Shown: positions 1 through 6,877 of the stretch, one piece after another
Position numbering within the stretch: the first letter of the stretch is position 1
Layout of the letters: each line of letters starts with the position of its first letter
Assembly: GCA_905235375.1 (NCBI GenBank)
Contig: CAJOLH010000033.1
Span: 1-35,820, forward strand
Source: an uncultured Bacteroidales bacterium
GTDB taxonomy: Bacteria; Bacteroidota; Bacteroidia; Bacteroidales; UBA3663
Length of the DNA: 35,820 bases
Reading direction: 5' to 3'
The notes under the pieces: model-generated
Databases searched by the model: none
The model's input: only the letters and a program-made list of their open reading frames with translations
What the model was told of the DNA's origin: nothing
Made by a program: the position numbers and the translations under genes

Positions 1-505
1 TACCTTTCAACTTCTCATATCGCTTGGCGTTAGCTGTGGGAAGCTTTCGAAAATCGAGTTCATCCAAGGATGTTTGTGCTTTCTGGAAATAATCGATGGC
101 CTGAGGTGCATCGCCAAGCTCGCTATAGACGCGCCCTGCATAATAATAGGCTTCGGGAAGTTTGTTGGGGTCACCTCCGTGCTCATAGTATTGCAGGATG
201 TCGAGAATCAGACTGTCGGAAGTCAGGGGCAGGTCTGCCTTGTCCTGCGCCTTCAGGGTCATCAGGTCGTAGAAATGACGAACAGAAGGCTGCGATGTCG
301 ACATCTCAGCCTCCACACTCCGAAGCAGTGCCACCGCACTATCGGGATTGACATACGACAAGCTATCAGCAGCTTCGAGAACCGCTGGATACTGCGGCCC
401 TCGACCGCATGAGGAAAGAATGGAAATAGACAGAACGATTGCCAGCAAATTGTGGGCAATGCCTAAATAACAACATGTGTACTTCAACTGATGTATTCTC
501 TTCAT
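1..505 (-). CDS. TPR-containing lipoprotein, N-terminal part (runs off the window)
   Basis: This reading frame has no stop from the window edge to ATG 505-503. The N-terminus has a basic start (MKRIHQLKY), a hydrophobic stretch and a lipobox ending LSSC near residue 35, so it should be a lipid-anchored protein. The next segment (AADSLSYVNPDSAVALLRSV) is the repeat opening common in Bacteroidota TPR lipoproteins. Further on, YYYAGRVYSELGDAPQAIDY is a clear TPR helix pair. The family often acts as a sensory or scaffolding protein and sometimes carries a C-terminal transmembrane helix and regulator domain; the part that would show this lies outside the window. Its start codon overlaps the stop of the ATPase upstream (ATGA), which suggests translational coupling. 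No independent promoter is evident in the end of the ATPase gene. The frame and lipobox are certain; the biological role is not known. Confidence 0.8.
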   Translation of the reverse strand, partial: MKRIHQLKYTCCYLGIAHNLLAIVLSISILSSCGRGPQYPAVLEAADSLSYVNPDSAVALLRSVEAEMSTSQPSVRHFYDLMTLKAQDKADLPLTSDSLILDILQYYEHGGDPNKLPEAYYYAGRVYSELGDAPQAIDYFQKAQTSLDELDFRKLPTANAKRYEKLKG

Positions 506-1842
506 AAGAACATAGACATAAACACTGGCACCAACAAAGTGTCACCATCCTTACGCATGTCCTTTGTATAGACGAGATAGCTATGTAGAATCCTCTCAGA
601 AAACTTCTCTTTGAACTTGTCAAGCGATGCATGTGTCTTGTACCCTGATGATTTCACCTCAATTGGGCAAATTTTGCTGCCGCGAGACAACAGGAAGTCT
701 ATTTCATAATTGCGCCTGCCATTTTCCGTTGGCCATGTGTAATAGAACAATTCGTTTCCTGCGGTCTTCAACATTTGTGCTACGACATTTTCATACACGT
801 ATCCAAGATCAGCTGACAGCTTGTCATTGAGCAGTTTCTGGTAAATTATATTTTCTGTGATCTCCTTATCCCTAAAGGCAAGCGTTATGAACAGGCCAGT
901 ATCATTCATGAACATCTTAAATTGGTTGTAGGAAGCATGCATGGGGAAACCAACATTCGGATCACTCGCATGACGAGAAAAGAGCACAACTTGAGATTCT
1001 TCCATCTCCTGTAGAAGTTCCTCTATCCTATCCCTTTTCCCGTTCTCGATAACGCTGGAAACCTGATACCTTGATGCGTTGTTATTCAGTTGTCCTGGTA
1101 TAGCATAAAACATTCTTGTAGCCTTGCCTGTAGGATCAATCTTTCGGAAATCATCGGCGTAGAGTTCCAGAATATCCCGTTTCACCAGATCTACTGCTTC
1201 CAGATTGTTGCTTTTAAGGTATTCGTTTACAGCTTGGGGCATTCCTCCGATAAGCATGTAAAGACGAAAATCACGAAGCAGTGTCCTTGTAACACCATCT
1301 CCCAAAGATCTTTTTGCCAAGAATGCTTCATGCAGAAGGGATATCGTCACTTCATCACCCAATGCCCAACGAAATTCTTCATAATCCATTGGGTAAAGAG
1401 TTAGTCTTGTCTCTTCGCTCGGTATGCGAATGTCTTGAATATTCTTCTTGATCGAAATAAGAGGACCTGTTTCAATGTAATCATACCGATGGTCTTTCAC
1501 CAGTTTTCTAATTGCCTGTCGAGCCAAAGGGCAGTTCTGTATTTCATCAAAGATGATAACGGACTTTCGCGGAGTAAGACGCTTATGATAGTGGAACTGA
1601 AGTTGGAAAAGCAGCTGGTCAAAATCCGAAATGTCTTCGAACAGCTCCTTGACCTCCTGTCGGGCTTCTGTGAAATCGATTAGAATATAAGATTCATATT
1701 CTCGTTTGGCAAACTCTTCAGCAATTGTAGATTTTCCCACACGGCGAGCTCCCTTGATGAGTAAGGCTGTACTTCCATCCCGTTCCTGTTTCCAACGAAG
1801 CATTTTGTCATACAACTTTCGTCTAAAAATTCGTCCTTCCAT
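502..1842 (-). CDS. AAA_14 / DUF4143 family ATPase (copy 1)
   Basis: This is an ATP-binding protein of the AAA_14-DUF4143 type, about 446 residues. Walker A is GARRVGKST at residues 31-39 and Walker B is SVIIFDEIQ near 93-101. The C-terminal region contains YEIDFLL followed by PIEVKSS, the arrangement seen in PD-(D/E)XK nuclease-like folds of DUF4143. The frame can be extended to a GTG at 1857, but the ATG at 1842 (MEGRIFRRKLYDKML) matches the usual start of the family. The extra codons come partly from the target-site duplication and the end of the inserted IS. The IS lies between this ATG and the promoter-like sequence at 3214-3245, so expression may be reduced or may depend on read-through from the IS. 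The gene overlaps the downstream TPR lipoprotein gene by 4 bases. The cellular function of the family is poorly established; roles in mobile elements or defence have been suggested but are not shown here. Confidence 0.88.
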   Translation of the reverse strand: MEGRIFRRKLYDKMLRWKQERDGSTALLIKGARRVGKSTIAEEFAKREYESYILIDFTEARQEVKELFEDISDFDQLLFQLQFHYHKRLTPRKSVIIFDEIQNCPLARQAIRKLVKDHRYDYIETGPLISIKKNIQDIRIPSEETRLTLYPMDYEEFRWALGDEVTISLLHEAFLAKRSLGDGVTRTLLRDFRLYMLIGGMPQAVNEYLKSNNLEAVDLVKRDILELYADDFRKIDPTGKATRMFYAIPGQLNNNASRYQVSSVIENGKRDRIEELLQEMEESQVVLFSRHASDPNVGFPMHASYNQFKMFMNDTGLFITLAFRDKEITENIIYQKLLNDKLSADLGYVYENVVAQMLKTAGNELFYYTWPTENGRRNYEIDFLLSRGSKICPIEVKSSGYKTHASLDKFKEKFSERILHSYLVYTKDMRKDGDTLLVPVFMSMFL

Positions 1843-1845
1843 ATT

Positions 1846-1854
1846 ATTGAGTTT
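1846..1854. repeat. Target-site duplication, left copy (9 bp)
   Basis: ATTGAGTTT sits immediately outside the left inverted repeat of the IS4-family element and is repeated exactly at 3197-3205. This fixes the element ends at 1855 and 3196 and shows that the insertion was a real transposition event. Confidence 0.85.
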
Positions 1855-3196
1855 CACTAGTGTCCAATTAAAAATTTAACATTAGCTGAAGCCCTTCAAA
1901 AGTGGGGTCATCAGTAGCAAATTGCCACTTTCGACCTGCTTCGAAGAAATCCCTCAGAGGAATCTTCTCATAGAGCGAACCTTGCAGAACACGTAGGACT
2001 TCGTACATATCTCTGCCTAAGTTCAGCTTATGTTCGGCAATTGCAACAATACAGTACGCGGCAATTGCAGTATAAATCTGAATCTGTATGGCATTCTCAT
2101 TGTGGCCGAAGAATTCCTTGATGTGCAGATGCTGCTTCATCCATTTGAAGAAAAGCTCTACCCTCCAGCGGTATCGATACAGAAGCGCGACCTGTTCGGC
2201 GGACACATCCCGATTGTTCGTATAGAAAACGAAATCGTTTTCACTTTCTGCATCGCGATAAGTAACCCTTCGAAGATTCTCGGGATACTGGTACTTTGTC
2301 TTTAAGCCATCCAGACGGATAATCTGGTCGGTCATAACACCTGAGTTCGGATCTACGACTCGATCCTCAATCACATTGAACCGCATGTGGCTCTTTTCTC
2401 GGACGACAAAGTATGCGTGATATGTATTATGTATCGAATAGAGCATTGGTGTAACCATATATGCTCTGTCGAAAACATAATAGGAACCAGCTACATATGG
2501 GACTTCTTTCATCACTTTCGAGTCATGAAGACTCGCTTCGGTGTAGATGAAGAAAGCCGGGATGTCGGTTTTGACATCGAACAAGGTATGAACCTTGGCT
2601 CCGGCTTTCTCATGATGTAGCTTCAACCATGGAAACCGGCTCAGGCATAGTGAAAGAGTTGTAGAGTCAAATGCATATACATCGCCATCGATGAACTCAT
2701 CGAGTTCGGTGGATCGGCCGACTCTCAAATCTCTGGCTATCTTGACCAGTTTCAATGCCATCTCTCGGAAGATCTCCGGGTCTCTGTTCATGTTTGCATA
2801 GGCCAATGTGCTCTTGCAAACTGTGCGACCCATACCCATGTGATGGAGACAGGATTGATGGTGCATCAAGACGGATTCCAAGTCTCTCAGGCTTTCCCTC
2901 TCTGCCAGTTGTGCGTATACCATTACGCAGAACTGATTCCAACAGGTAAAGGACTTGACGTACTTATTTCCGTCAAATTTCTTGACGATTCGGTCGAACA
3001 CATCCTTCGGAACAAAGCCGAGGAGCTGACTGAAGATGTAACTGCCTTGGTTCATTTTGCTGACATTTTGCTATTAGACCAAAAGCTCAGCAAAAAATTA
3101 AATTTCAAAACCACCGCGGCATATTTTCATTCGTCAAGTATATTAATTGTCAACTATTTACATTAACAAAAATTGTCCTTTTATTGGACAGCAGTG
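1855..3196 (-). mobile_element. Complete IS4-family insertion sequence, 1342 bp
   Basis: The element carries one intact transposase gene. It is bounded by imperfect inverted repeats: CACTAGTGTCCAATTAAA at the left and CACTGCTGTCCAATAAAA at the right (read inward), matching at 15 of 18 positions. Exact 9-bp direct repeats (ATTGAGTTT) flank it. Removing the element and one repeat joins a good Bacteroidota promoter directly to the ATG of the DUF4143 ATPase with a short leader. The transposase is in the same direction as the ATPase. No name from the IS registry is assigned, because that needs a sequence search. Confidence 0.88.
1868..3055 (-). CDS. IS4-family transposase (DUF4372 plus DDE domain)
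   Basis: The 395-residue protein opens with MNQGSYIFSQLLGF, typical of the DUF4372 N-terminal domain that accompanies Bacteroidota IS4 transposases. The acidic catalytic residues are visible as D130 in YAFDSTTLSL, D196 in YVFDRAYM, and E300 in YRYRWRVELFFKWMKQHL. The last is the Y-x2-R-x3-E-x6-K signature of the IS4 group. The gene is uninterrupted and both ends of the element are present, so it may still be able to transpose. It catalyses cut-and-paste movement of its own element. The stop lies only 13 bp from the left end of the IS. Confidence 0.95.
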   Translation of the reverse strand: MNQGSYIFSQLLGFVPKDVFDRIVKKFDGNKYVKSFTCWNQFCVMVYAQLAERESLRDLESVLMHHQSCLHHMGMGRTVCKSTLAYANMNRDPEIFREMALKLVKIARDLRVGRSTELDEFIDGDVYAFDSTTLSLCLSRFPWLKLHHEKAGAKVHTLFDVKTDIPAFFIYTEASLHDSKVMKEVPYVAGSYYVFDRAYMVTPMLYSIHNTYHAYFVVREKSHMRFNVIEDRVVDPNSGVMTDQIIRLDGLKTKYQYPENLRRVTYRDAESENDFVFYTNNRDVSAEQVALLYRYRWRVELFFKWMKQHLHIKEFFGHNENAIQIQIYTAIAAYCIVAIAEHKLNLGRDMYEVLRVLQGSLYEKIPLRDFFEAGRKWQFATDDPTFEGLQLMLNF

Positions 3197-3205
3197 ATTG
3201 AGTTT
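3197..3205. repeat. Target-site duplication, right copy (9 bp)
   Basis: ATTGAGTTT is identical to 1846-1854 and begins directly after the right inverted repeat of the IS element. Confidence 0.85.
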
Positions 3206-3213
3206 TTATGGTG

Positions 3214-3245
3214 CAAAGATAATGCTTTTGCCGAAAATCGCATAA
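3214..3245 (-). promoter_or_regulatory. Promoter of the DUF4143 ATPase, now separated from it by the IS
   Basis: On the minus strand TATCTTTG at 3221-3214 is a perfect TAnnTTTG -7 box. The upstream box is weak (TTAT near 3245-3242). Transcription would start near 3207, a few bases before the target duplication. Without the IS, the original ATG would lie about 20 bases downstream, a normal leader length. The first copy of the repeat described at 3229-3350 lies between the two boxes. Confidence 0.6.
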
Positions 3246-3350
3246 TTTTTTTCGTCAAAAATGCCGAAAATCGCACTTTTTTCGCTATTTTGCCGAAAAT
3301 CGCATAATTTATTTTACCAAAAATGCCGAAAATCGCACTTTTTTCAGACT
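3229..3350. repeat. Tandem repeat, two 62-bp units each with two TGCCGAAAATCGCA cores
   Basis: The core TGCCGAAAATCGCA occurs at 3229, 3262, 3291 and 3324 (spacing 33, 29 and 33). Cores one and three are followed by TAATTT, cores two and four by CTTTTTTC, so the basic unit is a 62-bp pair present twice. The block overlaps the promoter region of the ATPase and is non-coding. It could be a set of protein-binding sites or a copy-number-variable control region; neither is demonstrated. Confidence 0.8.
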
Positions 3351-3423
3351 TTTTCCATTATTCTAAAACATGCTTAGCACAATCTTTCCCATTCTTCCTT
3401 CCTTTCCGATGTTGTAAAACACT

Positions 3424-3455
3424 GAAGGCGCGGCACCAAACGATGCCGCGCCTTC
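3424..3455 (-). terminator. Hairpin terminator of the GH67 gene
   Basis: GAAGGCGCGGCA and TGCCGCGCCTTC form a perfect 12-bp GC-rich stem with an 8-base loop, followed on the minus strand by AGTGTTTTAC. It lies about 85 bp past the GH67 stop codon. Confidence 0.7.
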
Positions 3456-3538
3456 GAATTTGGCGGATAGAGCAAGAAAGGACTGACTTATATATGCCTT
3501 GTGGTGGAAATGGTCAAGTTATTTCAAGGCAAGACAGG

Positions 3539-5671
3539 CTAACGAACACTATCGAGCAACTCCTGCGAGGGACACTCGTAGTTGGTGATGCCCAGCTTGA
3601 TGGCACGCAGCTTGTCGAGGTCATGAACGGCAGGTTCCACATCGTCGGGAAAGGGAAGGCAGGAAAAGGTCTGGAAGTAGAGCAGGCAGCCATCCTTCCA
3701 CCACTGGGCATCACGCGCCTGGATGCGGAGGCGGCGCTGGATGTCGGCAAACGTGTCGGCATCGACCTGACCCTGGCAACGCTCCCAATCGCGCTGCATG
3801 GCGCGAGCTTCATCGAGGCCGTGCTGATAGTGGTGGCAGAGCGCATTCCACAGGTTTTCGCGAACCACACGGTCACCGCAACGATGCTGGATGGTCTTGC
3901 CCCAAGGCACATGATGGAACCAGAGCAGCAGCTCGTAAGGACAGGTTTCAGGATCGTCGAGCAAGCGGGCATAGTCGGCAGGATACTGGCCCGTGGCATT
4001 CGAACCCGACGAGGAGCGATTGAAGCCCAGTCCCTCGCGGTCGGCACGGGCATAATAGCTGGGCATCCAGTCGGGACGCGCTCCCGGGATGTCACAATAG
4101 GGCTCGGGTCCATAGTGGTGACCCCAGGCAAACTGATGATGCAGGCCGAGCGGCATCATGTAATCGACAATGGTCTCACGACTGCGCAACATCAGGCTCT
4201 TGACACTAGCAAGCGCCTTGGTGGCTGCAGCATCGTGGCAATCGGGGAAGAGCGTGAGGCGCGCCCACTCGTCGGCAATCTGACAGGCCGAGAGTTCGTC
4301 GTTCCAAGCCAGACGACCGAAGGCATACCAGTTGCTCTGCGCCATGACGTTGCCGCACCATGAGGGACTGTTGCCCACATTCGAGACAGCACTGATGGCG
4401 GTGAGCGCACGGGCGGGACTCAAGGCATTGTTGATGGGACAATGGGCGACATCCTTGACCTGCTGGAGGAACTCAGTCCACATTGGGGCGAGATAGGCAA
4501 TGTGATTGCTATGGCCCAAATACTCCTGCGTGATCTGCCACTCTGCCATCTGCCGCGTCTGGGGCATGGCGCCGAAGAGCGCACTATAGGCTTCGCGCGG
4601 CTGGAAGTCGATGGGGCCGTTCTTGATCTGAATGATCACATTGTCGAGGAATTGCCCATCGAGCGGCTGGAACTCGAGATAGGCCTGCTTGGCTCGGTCG
4701 GGATCGGATGGGCTATAGACGAAGGCACGCCACATGACGATGCCGCCAAAGGGCTTCAACGCCTTGGCCAGCATGTTGGCGCCCTCGGCATGGGTGCGAC
4801 CGAAGTCATTCGGACCGGGCTGACCTTCGGAGTTGGCTTTCACGAGGAAGCCGCCGAAGTCGGGAATGAGCTTGTAGATCTCCTTCACCTTGGCAGTCCA
4901 CCAGCGCTGCACATTCTTGTCGAACGGGTCTGCTGTGGAGAGGCCGCCGATGACCATGGGTGAGGCGAAGTTGATGGCGAGATAGGTGCGGATGCCGTAG
5001 GGACGCATGATGTCGGCCATCTTCTGGACTTCGAGCAGGTATTCGGTGGTGAGCACCTTGGGCGAAGCGTTGACGTTGTCGGGCACGTAGGCATTGATGC
5101 CGATAGAGGCATTGGCACGCGCATACTGGCGCAGACGTTCGACCGAAGGAATCTCAGGCGCATCCTTGGGATGGAGCAGGTCCTCCTCGTTGACTTCGCC
5201 ATCAGCGTTGCGCCGCATCTGGTCGGCACTGTTGCGCCAAAAGATGGAGCGACCGGCATAGCCGCGCTCGATGGTGCCGTTGAGGTTGTCCCAATGGTTG
5301 AGAATGCGGATGTCGTAGGACGGACTTTCGACTAAGGAAGTGTCGCGAACGTTGGCTCCCGTCTGCTGCAAGCGGATGAGGTGGTAGGCACCGTAGAGCA
5401 AGCCTACTTCGGATGCCGACCGGATGGTGGGTGTCCCCGCCTGAATGGTGATGCTGAACGAACCGGCCGACAGGCCTTTCATTGACTTGTTGACCTGCAG
5501 GACGGGAGTGCCCCCCTTCCACTGCTGGGCGAGCTCGGCCTTAGCAATGCCGAGGGTGTTGGTGGCGGCGGGTGCTGTTCCCTGCAACCAAAGTTGCGAA
5601 CCATCGTGGGCTGACACAATGTTGAACAGGAAAAGTGACAGCGATGTCAGTAATGTCAAGTGCTTCTTCAT
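3539..5671 (-). CDS. GH67 alpha-glucuronidase, secreted
   Basis: The enzyme releases (4-O-methyl)-glucuronic acid from the non-reducing end of xylo-oligosaccharides and would act in the periplasm. Residues 1-21 (MKKHLTLLTSLSLFLF, ending VSA) are a signal peptide. The GH67 hallmark HWDNLNGTIERGYAGRSIF is at about 126-144. The catalytic set fits the family: acid E282 in KANSEGQPGP, and D355 (GPIDFQPRE) and E383 (ITQEYLG), whose spacing matches the paired base residues of characterised enzymes. The frame can be extended to an ATG at 5746, but the promoter -7 box lies inside that extension (5716-5723) and the signal peptide begins at the ATG at 5671, so 5671 is chosen. It diverges from the Nudix regulator gene and probably belongs to its xylan/xylose regulon. 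Confidence 0.95.
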   Translation of the reverse strand: MKKHLTLLTSLSLFLFNIVSAHDGSQLWLQGTAPAATNTLGIAKAELAQQWKGGTPVLQVNKSMKGLSAGSFSITIQAGTPTIRSASEVGLLYGAYHLIRLQQTGANVRDTSLVESPSYDIRILNHWDNLNGTIERGYAGRSIFWRNSADQMRRNADGEVNEEDLLHPKDAPEIPSVERLRQYARANASIGINAYVPDNVNASPKVLTTEYLLEVQKMADIMRPYGIRTYLAINFASPMVIGGLSTADPFDKNVQRWWTAKVKEIYKLIPDFGGFLVKANSEGQPGPNDFGRTHAEGANMLAKALKPFGGIVMWRAFVYSPSDPDRAKQAYLEFQPLDGQFLDNVIIQIKNGPIDFQPREAYSALFGAMPQTRQMAEWQITQEYLGHSNHIAYLAPMWTEFLQQVKDVAHCPINNALSPARALTAISAVSNVGNSPSWCGNVMAQSNWYAFGRLAWNDELSACQIADEWARLTLFPDCHDAAATKALASVKSLMLRSRETIVDYMMPLGLHHQFAWGHHYGPEPYCDIPGARPDWMPSYYARADREGLGFNRSSSGSNATGQYPADYARLLDDPETCPYELLLWFHHVPWGKTIQHRCGDRVVRENLWNALCHHYQHGLDEARAMQRDWERCQGQVDADTFADIQRRLRIQARDAQWWKDGCLLYFQTFSCLPFPDDVEPAVHDLDKLRAIKLGITNYECPSQELLDSVR

Positions 5672-5715
5672 GTCAAATATTATATAGGTAATTATGATAG
5701 CAGATAAATGTGCTG

Positions 5716-5747
5716 CAAAGATAAAGATTATTTGATGAAAAAACAAG
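5716..5747 (-). promoter_or_regulatory. Promoter of the GH67 gene
   Basis: On the minus strand CTTG at 5747-5744, then 20 bases, then TATCTTTG at 5723-5716. This spacing matches the Bacteroidota consensus. The start of transcription would be near 5709, about 40 bases before the chosen start codon. Confidence 0.75.
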
Positions 5748-5899
5748 AATTAGCGCGTCTAAAATATATATTAACGTAATTTCTGAACTCGTTCTGCCTG
5801 AAAAGTCCCCGTGACAAAGGGAAAAATCGTCACTTTTGTCAGGATTTTGAGCAGAATATCTTGCAACTTATGGAAGTTAAATATTTTTAACATTATGAC

Positions 5900-5920
5900 T
5901 TATTGTATAAGATACCATAA
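5900..5920. promoter_or_regulatory. Operator-like 21-bp palindrome, site 1
   Basis: The site has the form TTATnGTAT, 3 bases, ATACnATAA: every paired position outside the centre and the two n positions matches. It lies about 130 bp upstream of the Nudix regulator promoter and 150 bp upstream of the GH67 promoter. It is a good candidate for the Nudix regulator itself, since the regulators of this family bind palindromes of about this size. No binding data are available from sequence. Confidence 0.55.
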
Positions 5921-5968
5921 ATGGACAAACGATTGCATTCAGCCCTTTAGGATATCAAGCGTTTTTAC

Positions 5969-5989
5969 TTATTGTACAAAAAGCGATAA
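5969..5989. promoter_or_regulatory. Operator-like 21-bp palindrome, site 2 (weaker)
   Basis: It has the same length and the same left arm as site 1 (ACTTATTGTA in both) and ends in CGATAA. Only the outer TTATnG and CnATAA are symmetric. The centres of the two sites are 69 bp apart. It lies about 38 bp upstream of the -33 box of the Nudix regulator gene. Confidence 0.45.
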
Positions 5990-6026
5990 CCCCATATTTG
6001 GACGAGGAAAAATAAAGTCAAAAATA

Positions 6027-6058
6027 TTTGGTTGGAAAAGAAAAATGCCATATCTTTG
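6027..6058 (+). promoter_or_regulatory. Promoter of the Nudix regulator - xylulokinase operon
   Basis: TTTG at 6027-6030, 20 bases, TATCTTTG at 6051-6058: a near-perfect Bacteroidota promoter. Transcription would begin near 6065, giving a leader of about 75 bases before the ATG at 6141. Confidence 0.8.
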
Positions 6059-6140
6059 CCACGCAAATCACAACTGAAACATAATCCTATCACAGATTTG
6101 CGCTCGATTTACATTATCTAATTCAATACACACGATTAAC

Positions 6141-6839
6141 ATGGATCAGGAAGCCCTGAACTTCGACCCGCACGTCTCGGTTGACTGTGTCATACTTGGG
6201 TTCGACGGCGAATCGCTGCAAGTGCTCCTGTCCCGCCGTGGCAATGAGGTGCCTGAGGAGCAATACAACAACCTGAAGCTCCCTGGGCGCCTCTTGCACA
6301 CCGACGAAGATCTGGACGAGGCTGCCCTCGACATCATCACCAACGTAACAGGCAAGCATCATCCCCTCGTCAAGCAATTCCGCGCGTATGGCTCACCGTC
6401 ACGCACATCGAATCCGAAGGACGTGCTTTGGCTTGAAAATGCCATCAAGCAGAAGATTGGCCGCATCGTCACCATCTCCTATCTGTCGCTGATGCGCATC
6501 AACAGCCGCACGATGCTCCTCAACGACAGCGATGCGCAGTTGTGGTACCCCGTGCACGACCTGCCGCCGCTGGCCTTCGACCACAACCAGATCATCCAAG
6601 ACACACTCGACGAGCTTTATCGCATGGCAGGTCAACAACCACAGATGCTCTTCGAGATGATGCCGGCCAAGTTCACTGCCGCACAGTTGCGCCGGCTGCA
6701 TGAGCAGGTGAGCGGCAAAAAGATAGACGTGCGCAATTTCGCCAAGCTCGTGATGAACAAACCAGGCATCATCCCCTTAGACGAGTGGGAGCAGAATGTG
6801 AGTCACAGGGCTGCACGCTACTATCGTTTCAAACCGTGA
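6141..6839 (+). CDS. xylR: Nudix-related (NrtR-type) transcriptional regulator, probable XylR
   Basis: The 232-residue protein has an N-terminal Nudix-like domain (VSVDCVILGFDGESLQVLLSRRG, residues 12-34, and LPGRLLHTDEDLDEAALDII further on). The Nudix box is degenerate, so sugar sensing rather than hydrolysis is expected. The C-terminal part (KFTAAQLRRLHEQVSGKKID, then RNFAKLVMNKPGI, and a final RAARYYRF) is the winged-helix DNA-binding domain of NrtR-type regulators. In Bacteroides, close relatives control arabinose (AraR) and xylose (XylR) use. The xylulokinase gene starts 38 bp downstream and the GH67 gene is divergent, so XylR is favoured over AraR, but one protein could serve both regulons. 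The palindromes at 5900 and 5969 are its likely autoregulatory sites. Confidence 0.8.
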   Translation: MDQEALNFDPHVSVDCVILGFDGESLQVLLSRRGNEVPEEQYNNLKLPGRLLHTDEDLDEAALDIITNVTGKHHPLVKQFRAYGSPSRTSNPKDVLWLENAIKQKIGRIVTISYLSLMRINSRTMLLNDSDAQLWYPVHDLPPLAFDHNQIIQDTLDELYRMAGQQPQMLFEMMPAKFTAAQLRRLHEQVSGKKIDVRNFAKLVMNKPGIIPLDEWEQNVSHRAARYYRFKP

Positions 6840-6877
6840 GAGAAGGATTAAGCATTAACAAATAAACATCAAGAATT

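Larger units (their letters stand above)
5748..6026. other. Divergent control region between GH67 and the Nudix regulator
   Basis: The AT-rich stretch has no credible gene. It holds the two 21-bp palindromes listed separately. It also holds a further dyad, TGACAAA at 5812-5818 with TTTGTCA at 5835-5841. The dyad may be another binding site or chance. The region separates the two outward-facing promoters. Confidence 0.5.

Noticed and set aside
3323..4363. 346-codon frame antisense to the GH67 gene
   Set aside because: It starts in the repeat region, crosses the terminator and is a shadow of the enzyme gene.
5672..5746. N-terminal extension of the GH67 protein to the ATG at 5746
   Set aside because: The extension overlaps the promoter -7 box, and the signal peptide begins at the ATG at 5671.
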